This document shows positions 52,544 to 61,440 of a DNA stretch of 64,000 nt, in pieces. How positions within the stretch are numbered: the stretch's first letter is position 1; each line of letters starts with the position of its first letter. The translations under genes and the position numbers were made by a program. The notes under the pieces were generated by a model that searched no databases, had not been told where the DNA came from, and was given only the letters and a program-made list of their open reading frames with translations. Source of the stretch: Acidobacterium sp. S8 (lineage in GTDB: Bacteria; Acidobacteriota; Terriglobia; Terriglobales; Acidobacteriaceae); contig NZ_LMUM01000021.1 of NCBI RefSeq assembly GCF_009765985.1, positions 1 through 64,000 on the forward strand, read 5' to 3'.

Positions 52544-52809
52544 CTCTGGCTCGCTTCGCGGGCCTTCTCCAGCTCCTGCATGACGGACTGGATCAGCGCC
52601 TTCGCGCCGTTGATCTCGTTCATCACGGTTTCAAGATCAAGCGCGGGCTTGGAAGGGTTGCGGTTTGAAGTGCAATAGACTCCGTGCTGACCGATTAGGA
52701 TGAGAGCATCGGTCAGCGCGTCGAGCGATACGGCAAGCCGCCCGCGCGCCGGACCCATCATGAATTCAAACTTCTCCAGCTCATCGCGGCGGTCATGAAA
52801 AATGGACAT
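52540..52809 (-). CDS. Small helical protein after gcvPB
   Basis: An 89-residue protein (starting MSIFHDRRDEL) that looks all-helical, with FEFMMGPARGRLAVSLDALTDALILIGQHGVYC and ETVMNEINGAKALIQSVMQELEKAREA suggesting a helical bundle. I do not recognise a family. Its start lies nine bases after the gcvPB stop, so it is the last cistron of the glycine-cleavage operon. It could be an operon-linked accessory factor. Its tail overlaps the DUF2911 gene by four bases. Confidence 0.6.
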   Translation of the reverse strand: MSIFHDRRDELEKFEFMMGPARGRLAVSLDALTDALILIGQHGVYCTSNRNPSKPALDLETVMNEINGAKALIQSVMQELEKAREASQS

Positions 52810-52817
52810 GCGCTCGC

Positions 52818-54374
52818 CTACCACTCCTTCGCTGGAGAGTTATCCGGCGTGAGCGGCGTGCTTGCAGGATGCCCCTTCCAGCGCAGCACCGGTTTGCGGG
52901 CGGCGGTGGTTTCGTCGAGGCGCGAGACGCGGGTCGAGTGCGGTGCGTTGAGAATCAACTCCGGGTTTTCTTCCGCTTCCCGGGCGATCTGACGCATGGC
53001 GTCAACGAACAAGTCGAGTTCCTCGCGCGATTCGCTTTCGGTCGGCTCGATCATCAGCGCGCCGGGCACGATAAGCGGGAAGGACGTCGTATATGGGTGG
53101 AAGCCATAGTCGATGAGACGCTTGGCCAGATCGCCCGTCTTGATGCCGTTCTTTACCTGTCGGCGGTCGCTGAAGACGACTTCGTGCATCGACGGCGTGT
53201 TGTAGGGCAGATCGTATACATCTTCGAGCTTCTTGCGAAGGTAATTCGCGTTCAGAACGGCGTCTTCCGTTGTCTGGCGGAGGCCATCTGGACCGTTGGC
53301 CAGCGTGTACGCCAATGCGCGCACAAACATGCCGAAGTTGCCATAGAAGGCGCGCACGCGGCCTACCGATTCGGGACGATCGTAGTTCCAGTGGAGCTGG
53401 CCGTCGCTTCCCTCTTCGACAACCGGAATGGGAAGGAATGGCTCGAGAATCTTCTTGCAGGCCACTGGACCGGAGCCGGGGCCACCACCGCCATGCGGAG
53501 TTGAGAAGGTCTTGTGCAGGTTCAGGTGCATCACATCGACGCCGAAGTCTCCGGGGCGCGTCTTGCCGCAGAGCGCGTTCATGTTGGCGCCGTCCATGTA
53601 GAGCAAAGCGCCTTTTGCGTGGAGAATGTCCGCAATCTTGTGAATCTGGTTTTCGAAGACACCGATGGTCGATGGATTCGTGAGCATCAGAGCGGCAGTG
53701 TCTTCATTGACGAGCTGTTCGAGCGCCGCGACATCGATGCCGCCCTGCGCATTCGACTTCAGATTGATGACCTGATAGCCGCAAACTGCTGCTGTCGCTG
53801 GATTGGTGCCGTGCGCCGAATCAGGGATGATGATGTTCTTGCGCGGATTACCCTTCGAGTTGTGATAGGCGCGGGCAAGCAGGATGCCGGTGAACTCGCC
53901 GTGCGCCCCGGCCGCGGGCTGCAGCGTGATCGTGTCCATGCCGGTGATTTCGATGAGGCAGTCCTGCAGCAGCTTGACGATCTGCAACGATCCCTGCGAA
54001 AGCGATTCCGGCTGATAGGGATGAGCCTCCGCAATGCCTTCGAGGCGCGAGACCAGCTCGTTGACGCGCGGGTTGTACTTCATGGTGCAGCTGCCCAGCG
54101 GATACATGCCGAGGTCGATGGCGTAATTCCACGTCGAAAGGCGCGTGAAGTGGCGGATAATTTCGATCTCGCTTAGCTCAGGCAACGTGCCCGTGTTTTC
54201 GCGCGCGGCTTCGCCAAGCAGCTCAGAGGGATCAACTTCGGGCACATCGAGCGGCGGCAGCTTGTAGGCCTTTTTGCCGGGCGAGGATATCTCGAAGGAG
54301 AGCTTCTCATTCTGCGTGAGGTGCTCGGTGACTTTACGCGGCGTGCCTACGAACGGCTTTTCTGTTGTTGCCAT
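52818..54374 (-). CDS. gcvPB: Glycine dehydrogenase (decarboxylating) subunit 2
   Basis: A 518-residue PLP-binding half of the P-protein of the glycine-cleavage system. The PLP lysine lies in LNLHKTFSTPHGGGGPGSG, after QPAAGAHGEF and DSAHGTNPATAAVCGYQV. The C-terminal part has ESRE and AREAEENPELI as in split P-proteins. The ATG at 54374 (MATTEKPF) follows AAGGAAC; the longer frame to 54512 overlaps gcvPA. It is cotranscribed with gcvPA and gcvH. Confidence 0.96.
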   Translation of the reverse strand: MATTEKPFVGTPRKVTEHLTQNEKLSFEISSPGKKAYKLPPLDVPEVDPSELLGEAARENTGTLPELSEIEIIRHFTRLSTWNYAIDLGMYPLGSCTMKYNPRVNELVSRLEGIAEAHPYQPESLSQGSLQIVKLLQDCLIEITGMDTITLQPAAGAHGEFTGILLARAYHNSKGNPRKNIIIPDSAHGTNPATAAVCGYQVINLKSNAQGGIDVAALEQLVNEDTAALMLTNPSTIGVFENQIHKIADILHAKGALLYMDGANMNALCGKTRPGDFGVDVMHLNLHKTFSTPHGGGGPGSGPVACKKILEPFLPIPVVEEGSDGQLHWNYDRPESVGRVRAFYGNFGMFVRALAYTLANGPDGLRQTTEDAVLNANYLRKKLEDVYDLPYNTPSMHEVVFSDRRQVKNGIKTGDLAKRLIDYGFHPYTTSFPLIVPGALMIEPTESESREELDLFVDAMRQIAREAEENPELILNAPHSTRVSRLDETTAARKPVLRWKGHPASTPLTPDNSPAKEW

Positions 54375-54391
54375 TTTCAAGTTCCTTGTTG

Positions 54392-55741
<1,350 letters not shown>

Positions 55742-55847
55742 GTTTGATCCTTGCTACAGCAAAACCGCAGATTCCTTCGGCTACGCTTAGGGAGGATCCT
55801 CAACTCGGCGTTATGGAGACGCTTCGCTCAGGATGAAAAACTTCGTT

Positions 55848-56237
55848 CTAGTGGCCCGTTTCTTCCGCGACAAACTTATCGTAATCAGCCGCGCTCAGCA
55901 GCGAATCGGCTTCCGCAGGATCGCTCAGCTCAACCTTCATGATCCACGCCTTGTGCGCGTCGGTGTTGATCTTTTCCGGAGAGGAGGCCAGCTCTTCGTT
56001 CACTTCGATTACAGTTCCCGAGACAGGGGCGTACAGATCAGAGACAGCCTTGACCGACTCAACGCTGCCGAAGACTTCGCCCTTCTTTACGGTCGCGCCC
56101 ACTTTGGGAGCGTCTACAAAAACAATATCGCCTAGCGAATTCTGGGCGTAGTCGGTAATGCCGACCGTGCCAGTTTTGCCGTCAACCTCAATCCACTCGT
56201 GCTCACGGGTATAGCGGTAGTTTGCAGGGTATGCCAT
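55848..56237 (-). CDS. gcvH: Glycine cleavage system H protein
   Basis: A 129-residue carrier protein. The lipoylated lysine is Lys63 in GEVFGSVESVKAVSDLYAP. Other conserved features are YTREHEWIEVDGKTGTVGITDYAQNSLGDIVFVDAPKVG and VNEELASSPEKINTDAHKAWIMKVELS. It shuttles the aminomethyl group between P- and T-proteins. The gcvPA gene follows after a 106-base gap that holds a partial repeat-like stretch. Confidence 0.97.
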   Translation of the reverse strand: MAYPANYRYTREHEWIEVDGKTGTVGITDYAQNSLGDIVFVDAPKVGATVKKGEVFGSVESVKAVSDLYAPVSGTVIEVNEELASSPEKINTDAHKAWIMKVELSDPAEADSLLSAADYDKFVAEETGH

Positions 56238-56292
56238 TGGTAATGTTCTCTTTCTATTGTAAGGTCTGTTGGGACTTAAGGCCTTTTTGCGG

Positions 56293-57432
56293 CTACGACT
56301 GCTTTTTCGGACGACGGTAAAACGGAATCGGCACCATCTTCGCCTTCACCATGGTATTGCGGACCTGCACAAAAAGCTGGCGATCGACCGCCGAATAATC
56401 CTTGGGGATAAAAGCAAGGGCGATGTTCTTCTTCAAAAACGGTGCCGGTGAGCCACTGACGACCGTACCAATGGGTCGTGCGTTTTCATCGAATACCCCG
56501 TAGCCATCCCGGGCGATGCCGCGATCCACCATTTCGAGGCCCACCAGTTTGCGCTCCGGGCCGCCGGACGCGATGACCTGCTGCAGGGCTTCCGAACCGA
56601 TGAACGGGCCTTTTTCCGGCTTGCAGAAGCGGTCAAGTCCGGCTTCATAGACGTTGATGGTTTCGGAGATTTCGTGGCCGTAGAGCGAAAGCGCCGCTTC
56701 GAGTCGCAGGGTGTTGCGTGCGCCTAATCCGCAGGGAACGATGCCGAATTCCTTGCCCGCTTCAAGCACTTCTTCCCAGACGCGCTTGCTGGTGGCCTCG
56801 TCCGAAGGGACATAGATTTCGAAGCCATCTTCACCGGTATATCCGGTGCGGGCGATGAGCGTGTTGGGCAGGCCGCAAACCGTTCCCCACTTGAACCAGT
56901 ACGATTTGATCGTCGAGAGATCGACGTTGGTCAGCTTTTGCAACGTCTCTTCGGCCCTGGGGCCCTGAATCGCGAGTTGCGTGTAGTAGTCGCTGTAGTC
57001 GCTGACATGGCAGTGGAATTTCTGAGCGTTTGTTTTGACCCAGCTGAAGTCTTTTTCCCGCGTGCCTGCGTTGATGACGATGAGGTAGTCGTTGTCGGAG
57101 AGCTTGTGCACGATCACATCGTCCACGAACGTACCCTGCGGGTAGAGCATCGCGGAATACTGCGCCTGGCCAACCTGCAGCTTCGAGGCGTCGTTCATGC
57201 AGATGTGCTGGATAGCGTTGAGCGACTCTGGGCCGCGCAGCTGGATATCGCCCATGTGGCTGACATCAAAGAGCCCTACGCCCGTGCGGACGGCCATATG
57301 TTCGGCGATGAGACCGGAGTATTCGACAGGCATATCCCAGCCGCCGAAATCGACCATCTTCGCGCCAAGCTGGCGGTGAACGGCATTGAGAGGAGTCTTG
57401 CGTAAAGCAGGCGCAGTTGCCGATGTAGACAC
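56293..57432 (-). CDS. gcvT: Glycine cleavage system aminomethyltransferase T
   Basis: A 379-residue folate enzyme that moves the methylene group from the H-protein to tetrahydrofolate. Family segments are GAKMVDFGGWDMPVEYSGLIAEHMAVRTGVGLFDVSHMGDI, LYPQGTFVDDVIVHKL, TGYTGEDGFEIYVP and CGLGARNTLRLEAALSLYGHEI. The start is set at a GTG at 57432, with AAGGA seven bases upstream, rather than the ATG-like 57498 inside vapC. A candidate promoter lies at 57470-57498, so gcvT is the first gene of the operon. Confidence 0.94.
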   Translation of the reverse strand: MSTSATAPALRKTPLNAVHRQLGAKMVDFGGWDMPVEYSGLIAEHMAVRTGVGLFDVSHMGDIQLRGPESLNAIQHICMNDASKLQVGQAQYSAMLYPQGTFVDDVIVHKLSDNDYLIVINAGTREKDFSWVKTNAQKFHCHVSDYSDYYTQLAIQGPRAEETLQKLTNVDLSTIKSYWFKWGTVCGLPNTLIARTGYTGEDGFEIYVPSDEATSKRVWEEVLEAGKEFGIVPCGLGARNTLRLEAALSLYGHEISETINVYEAGLDRFCKPEKGPFIGSEALQQVIASGGPERKLVGLEMVDRGIARDGYGVFDENARPIGTVVSGSPAPFLKKNIALAFIPKDYSAVDRQLFVQVRNTMVKAKMVPIPFYRRPKKQS

Positions 57433-57469
57433 GGAATATCCTTCGGACTTAAAAGATGCGGAACTTTTT

Positions 57470-57498
57470 ACGCTAGCACCGTGGTTTCTGAGGGTCAA
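57470..57498 (-). promoter_or_regulatory. Candidate promoter of the gcv operon
   Basis: On the minus strand TTGACC (57498-57493) and TAGCGT (57475-57470) are separated by 17 bases, close to the sigma-70 pattern. The site is 40 bases before the gcvT GTG. The -35 box overlaps the end of vapC. The leader would be about 30 bases, too short for a glycine riboswitch. Confidence 0.5.
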
Positions 57499-57890
57499 TC
57501 TATCGCAGCCGACTGCACATCAGTCAGTGCAAAATCATTTCCCTTATAAAGCAGTGGTTGTTCTTCGCTTTTCGCCAGCGCATAGGAGAAGCAATCTCCC
57601 AGGTTAAGACCTGCCGGATGTTTGCCTTTCCCAAATTCCTGATATGCCTGACATGCGATTTCCGCGTGACGAACATCGACCGAAGCAACATCCACCTGGG
57701 CGCGCTTCAAAAACTGATCCAACTTCTGCCTGCCGCGCTCCCCTTTCCGAGTGCGCAGAACGATCGAAGCTTCCACGAAATTCACAGCAGAACAAAGTCG
57801 AATGCGGTCCTGGCTGATCTTGTGGACGAATAAGCCGGCTTCTTGTTCCTCCAGAAGAATGGCAAGAATGGCTGACGTATCGATCACCAT
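57495..57890 (-). CDS. vapC: VapC-type PIN-domain toxin
   Basis: A 131-residue PIN ribonuclease. The acidic sites are seen in VIDTSAILAILL (Asp4), EASIVL (Glu), and LGDCFSYALAKSE (Asp near 99), with the final YKGNDFALTDV. VapC toxins cut RNA, often tRNA. The ATG at 57890 overlaps the vapB stop by one base (TGATG), the usual translationally coupled toxin-antitoxin arrangement. A frame-opening TTG one codon earlier is not needed. Confidence 0.9.
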   Translation of the reverse strand: MVIDTSAILAILLEEQEAGLFVHKISQDRIRLCSAVNFVEASIVLRTRKGERGRQKLDQFLKRAQVDVASVDVRHAEIACQAYQEFGKGKHPAGLNLGDCFSYALAKSEEQPLLYKGNDFALTDVQSAAID

Positions 57891-58156
57891 CAAGCGGGAA
57901 GCCCTTCGGCATCATACCCAAGAATCTCATCGGCAGATCGCACATCCAGATCCGGCAAAGCGGAGCACTGTTTTGCGATGCGCAATAAATCTTTTTCTAA
58001 TTGCGTGGCGCCTTGTCCCGAGCGATGATCCGGGCGCAGCCGCGCCAGTCTTTCCTCAATGGCGCGCTCGGCGGCTTCGGTCAGGGATTCTCCGGTAAGT
58101 CGCGCAAGCCTGCGAGCCAACTTTTCGACATTCGGATTTTTAATGTAAAGCGCCAT
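57890..58156 (-). CDS. vapB: VapB-type antitoxin
   Basis: An 88-residue antitoxin of the Rv0623 type. It begins ALYIKNPNVEKLARRLARLTGESLTEAAERAIEERLARL, the ribbon-helix-helix DNA-binding N-terminus plus helix, and the C-terminal part wraps the toxin. The ATG at 58156 lies inside the left arm of a 45-base inverted repeat, so the complex can repress its own translation or transcription. It is immediately upstream of vapC and its start overlaps the operator. Confidence 0.9.
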   Translation of the reverse strand: MALYIKNPNVEKLARRLARLTGESLTEAAERAIEERLARLRPDHRSGQGATQLEKDLLRIAKQCSALPDLDVRSADEILGYDAEGLPA

Positions 58157-58192
58157 GGATATCCCTTGCATTTCAGTATATCCAAGGCGCTT
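58148..58192. promoter_or_regulatory. VapBC operator overlapping the vapB start
   Basis: AAGCGCCATGGATAT (58148-58162) and ATATCCAAGGCGCTT (58178-58192) match as inverted arms at 14 of 15 positions, around 15 bases. The left arm holds the vapB ATG. GGATAT and ATATCC make the core. This fits a VapBC autorepression site. Confidence 0.72.
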
Positions 58193-58205
58193 ACGACTGA
58201 AATAG

Positions 58206-59351
58206 TTATTTATCCGCGTAATATCCCTCGCGCGTCTGCACGAAAAGGTCTTTCTTCTTCGCCGTCAGCGTGATCTTGTGATAGCTTTCGTCGCTGCTGG
58301 ACTTATCCGGTGTGTAGCCAAGCATGTACTGCGAGCGCAGCTCTTCGGCAATGCTTGTGTACACCTGGTCGAAGTTCTCCTTCTTCTTCGCTTCGTACAT
58401 GCGGCCGCCGGTCTGCTCGGCGATCTGGATCATGATTTTTTTGCCGTCCACATGCGATTCTTCGGATGGGCGCTGTCCGCCGCGGCCGCCTGGGTATCCA
58501 CCACCCCCACCGCCAGGATAACCCCCGCCACCCGGATAACCGCCGCCCATGCCGCCGTGGGGACGGCCCATGCCGCCACCGTGATTGCCATAGTCGCTGT
58601 GTTGCTCTTCGCCTTTGAAATAGATCGTATAAACCACCGTATTAGCGCGCTGGGCGGCTTCAATGGCCGAGTTCAGCGTCTCGCGGCTGCCTCGGTCTTC
58701 ACCGTCGCTCAACAAAACCAGAGCTTTGCGCCCCTGCTGCTTCTTCATCAGCTCGTCGGCAGCAAGAAATATGGCGTCATAGAGCTGCGTTCCGCCGCCG
58801 CGGTGGGCACGCTGGCCGGAACCGGAATCGCCCGAGTCAGGGGATGAAACTTCCTGCGTCGGACCTAATTCCTCAAGCGCCGAGGAGAGCTTGTCTTTCG
58901 ACGCAGTCAGGTCCTGCAACAGCTCTACTTCGCGGTCGAAATGGATGAGAAACGCCTTATCCTCAGGCTTGGTCAGCATCTGGTTCAGGAAGGTTTTGCT
59001 CGCTGACTTTTCCTGGTCGAAGGCATTGCGCATGCTCGTGCTGGTATCCACCAGCAGGCCGAGCGTGAGCGGCAGGTTGGTATCAAGATTGAAATACTTG
59101 ATCGTTTGCGGACGATTGTCTTCGAGTAACGTGAAGTCGTCCTTGGTGAGGTTGGTGACGATCTGGCCTTTCTTGTCGCGAACCGTGACCGGCAGCGTAA
59201 CTACCTTCACATCCACTGACAGGGTCGTGGTTGGTTTGGCGGGCTGCTGGCCTTCGGATGGGGCAGCCGTTTGTGCCTGGGCCAAAAATAGCCCGCTAAA
59301 AAAACAGACAAAAAATGCGAAGAGACGAAATTCAGACTTCTGGCGTGACAT
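58206..59351 (-). CDS. VWFA-related secreted protein (TIGR03436 type)
   Basis: A 381-residue protein. The signal peptide (LFAFFVCFFSGLFLAQAQ) is followed by a beta-domain (VVTLPVTVRDKKGQIVTNLTKDDFTLLEDNRPQ) and a von Willebrand factor type A domain with the MIDAS motif DTSTS near residue 102, and ALVLLSDGEDRGSRETL. A Gly/Tyr/Pro-rich insert (GGYPGGGG) lies at about residues 275-300. This family is characteristic of Acidobacteriota; its function is unknown. It starts at the ATG at 59351. It reads toward the VapBC module, ending 14 bases before its operator. Confidence 0.87.
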   Translation of the reverse strand: MSRQKSEFRLFAFFVCFFSGLFLAQAQTAAPSEGQQPAKPTTTLSVDVKVVTLPVTVRDKKGQIVTNLTKDDFTLLEDNRPQTIKYFNLDTNLPLTLGLLVDTSTSMRNAFDQEKSASKTFLNQMLTKPEDKAFLIHFDREVELLQDLTASKDKLSSALEELGPTQEVSSPDSGDSGSGQRAHRGGGTQLYDAIFLAADELMKKQQGRKALVLLSDGEDRGSRETLNSAIEAAQRANTVVYTIYFKGEEQHSDYGNHGGGMGRPHGGMGGGYPGGGGYPGGGGGGYPGGRGGQRPSEESHVDGKKIMIQIAEQTGGRMYEAKKKENFDQVYTSIAEELRSQYMLGYTPDKSSSDESYHKITLTAKKKDLFVQTREGYYADK

Positions 59352-59512
59352 GGTATCGCCTGTTAGACGGAACAGATTGTCGAACAGTTGACACATTCTT
59401 ACCGCTCCCGTTGGCGGAATATTTCCCGGCTGAAATGCTTTCCATACCGGATATCTGGGAAAATGGCTTTAGCAAGCCGGCTCCGCCTGTATCTCCCTAA
59501 ACGAGGTTTTCC

Positions 59513-60466
59513 ATGGAACGCCGTGACTTTCTCAAGCAGAGCGCCCTTGCCGCCGCCGCTGCCGCCACCACCAAACTCTCCGCTGCCACGCCAGCGAATC
59601 CGATTGCACGCCGGCCATTGGGCAAAACCGGCGAGCATCTGTCGATGATCGGGTTCGGCGGCATCGTCGTCATGAACGAAGAGACCGGTGCGGCGAGCAA
59701 CATTGTTGCCGAAGCCGTGGATCGCGGCGTGAACTATTTTGACGTGGCTCCCAGCTATGGCAACGCGCAGGAACGTCTCGGTCCCGCGCTCGCGCCCTAT
59801 CGCAAGAACTGCTTCCTGGCCTGCAAAACCGAGGGTCGAAAGAAAGACGACTCGCGCAAGCAGCTGGAAGAATCGCTGCGCCTGCTGAAGACCGACCACG
59901 TCGATCTATACCAATTTCATGCGCTGACCAAGATGACCGATCTTGATACCGTCCTTGGGCCAGGCGGCGCCATGGAGACCATGGAAGCGGCGAAGAAGGA
60001 AGGCAAGATTCGCTACATCGGCTTTTCGGTGCACTCCGCGGAAACGGCTGTAGCTGCGATGAATCGCTATAACTTCGATACGGTGCTCTTTCCGGTAAAT
60101 TTTGTGCTCTTCTCGCAGGCTAACTTCGGCCCGCAGATTCTAAAGCGCGCGCAGGAAAAAGGCATGGGCATCCTTGCGCTGAAGGCGATGGCGAAGACGG
60201 TATGGTCGGCAGATCAGAAACAGAATCATCCGGAGCCGAAGTGCTGGTATCAGCCAGCAGCTTTTCCAGACGAGGCAACACTCGGGCTGCGCTGGACGCT
60301 CGGCCATCCCATTACGGCAGCGCTGCCGCCGGGCGATGAAAAGTATTTTAGGCTGGCGATGGACGTGGCCCAGAATTACAAGCCGCTTGAGCCGCACGAG
60401 CAACAGGCGTTAATTGCCAGTGCTACAGGGGTAGAACCGATCTTTCATTTAGGAAATGACGTTTAA
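59513..60466 (+). CDS. Aldo/keto reductase with a Tat-type signal
   Basis: A 317-residue protein. The start MERRDFLKQSALAAAAAATTKL is a twin-arginine signal, so it is probably exported folded. The AKR core follows (LGKTGEHLSMIGFGGIVV, FDVAPSYGNAQERLGPAL, YRKNCFLACKTEGRKK, VDLYQFHAL), with a catalytic Tyr and Lys in place. Secreted Tat-type AKRs occur in Acidobacteriota and Planctomycetes, and their substrates are unknown. The C-terminal cofactor segment seems altered or short. Confidence 0.85.
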   Translation: MERRDFLKQSALAAAAAATTKLSAATPANPIARRPLGKTGEHLSMIGFGGIVVMNEETGAASNIVAEAVDRGVNYFDVAPSYGNAQERLGPALAPYRKNCFLACKTEGRKKDDSRKQLEESLRLLKTDHVDLYQFHALTKMTDLDTVLGPGGAMETMEAAKKEGKIRYIGFSVHSAETAVAAMNRYNFDTVLFPVNFVLFSQANFGPQILKRAQEKGMGILALKAMAKTVWSADQKQNHPEPKCWYQPAAFPDEATLGLRWTLGHPITAALPPGDEKYFRLAMDVAQNYKPLEPHEQQALIASATGVEPIFHLGNDV

Positions 60467-60478
60467 GTTCGCAAAATA

Positions 60479-60505
60479 CCCCGGGTTAGCTACGCGAACC
60501 CGGGG
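60479..60505. terminator. Convergent hairpin after the Tat-type reductase
   Basis: CCCCGGGTT (60479-60487) and AACCCGGGG (60497-60505) are exact 9-base arms, followed by CACCC. It lies between two convergent genes, 12 bases after the reductase stop. The same GGGGCACCC tail occurs with the hairpin at 20088. No T-run is present. Confidence 0.5.
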
Positions 60506-60519
60506 CACCCGAAAATTGC

Positions 60520-61314
60520 TTAGATCTGCGAATACGTCGTCGGAGTAAGAATCAGGTTTGAGATGTTGCTCACGATCTGCTCGAAGGCGTACTCCTGCGA
60601 CCCAGAGAGCTTCTTCCAATCCGGATCGCTGCCGAATGCCTTCCACTTATCGTCGAGTTCAGCGAGCTCACTGAAGCTGAGCATGTAGGTCAGATTCGGG
60701 AGGCGCGGCCCAATGAGTGAGTCACCGTAGAAAATCTGGTTGAATCCCGCCTTCTGAAAAATGGCAAACTCGCCGTGATGGAACATCTGCACCTTGCGGA
60801 CGTGATCCTGATCCGTCGCGCTCTCATAGGTTCGCAGCTGGAAGACGCGCTTCGCACGCTGTGCTGCTGCAGGTAGCGGCGTGAGCTTCGGCCAGCCTTC
60901 AAAAGCAATCAGCAGCGAGCTTTCAACACGCCCGTAAGCCGGTGCGGTTGCCGGAGTATTCCAGAAAGGCGCAGCAGCGTCCATGAACGCCTTGTCCTGG
61001 GCCAGCTTTAGCTCCAACCCCACCAGCGTTTCCAGAGATGTGCTCGGGATCAGAACGTAGAGAATCGGCGTCTCAGAACCGATGGTGAGATTGAAAACTC
61101 CAATCGGCGACATGCCGAGACGGTTGAGCGCGGGAATAAAGGCACCAGAAAGATAACTGTCCGTCAGTTTCGTCTGCGGGCCGCTCTGCAGGTGATATTT
61201 GCGCAACTGATAATATTCGCGCGCGGAACCCGCTGATGTCTGCGCATAAGACGAACCCGCGAATGCAAGCGCTGATGCGGCCAGCGACGAAGTGAGAAAC
61301 CGGCGTCTTTCCAA
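60520..61314 (-). CDS. NIPSNAP family exported protein
   Basis: A 264-residue protein of the NIPSNAP type, with two alpha-beta barrel-like repeats (YYQLRKYHLQSGPQTKLTDSYLSGAFIPALNRLG, then FQLRTYESATDQDHVRKVQMFHHGEFAIFQKAGF). The N-terminus ERRRFLTSSLAASALAFAGSSYAQ is a twin-arginine-like signal. The start is set at TTG 61314 because AGGAGG lies six bases before it; the ATG at 61389 adds unrelated residues. Function is unknown. It is convergent with the Tat-type reductase. Confidence 0.85.
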   Translation of the reverse strand: MERRRFLTSSLAASALAFAGSSYAQTSAGSAREYYQLRKYHLQSGPQTKLTDSYLSGAFIPALNRLGMSPIGVFNLTIGSETPILYVLIPSTSLETLVGLELKLAQDKAFMDAAAPFWNTPATAPAYGRVESSLLIAFEGWPKLTPLPAAAQRAKRVFQLRTYESATDQDHVRKVQMFHHGEFAIFQKAGFNQIFYGDSLIGPRLPNLTYMLSFSELAELDDKWKAFGSDPDWKKLSGSQEYAFEQIVSNISNLILTPTTYSQI

Positions 61315-61387
61315 GTGAATCCTCCTGTGAGTTTGGATTGTATCGAAGAGGAGGAGCTTGCAACGCGACGGCGCTGGGTGTTCGCCC

Positions 61388-61431
61388 AAAAATCGCCGGA
61401 TGCCCGCAGGAGGAACCTGCAGGCATCCGGC
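61388..61431 (-). terminator. Intrinsic terminator after the TIGR03118 gene
   Basis: GCCGGATGCC (61395-61404) and GGCATCCGGC (61422-61431) pair exactly, with an inner GCAGG/CCTGC stem. On the minus strand the hairpin is followed by GATTTTTGGG, a short T-run. It lies right after the stop of the TIGR03118-type gene and 80 bases before the NIPSNAP start. Confidence 0.85.
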
Positions 61432-61440
61432 AAACTGTGG

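Noticed and set aside
55771-55835. Further copy of the TCATTCTGA repeat between gcvPA and gcvH
   Set aside because: Only short CTTCGGCT and CGCTCAGGATGA pieces match; no paired arms.
57433-57498. Glycine riboswitch before gcvT
   Set aside because: Too little leader sequence between the candidate promoter and the start codon.
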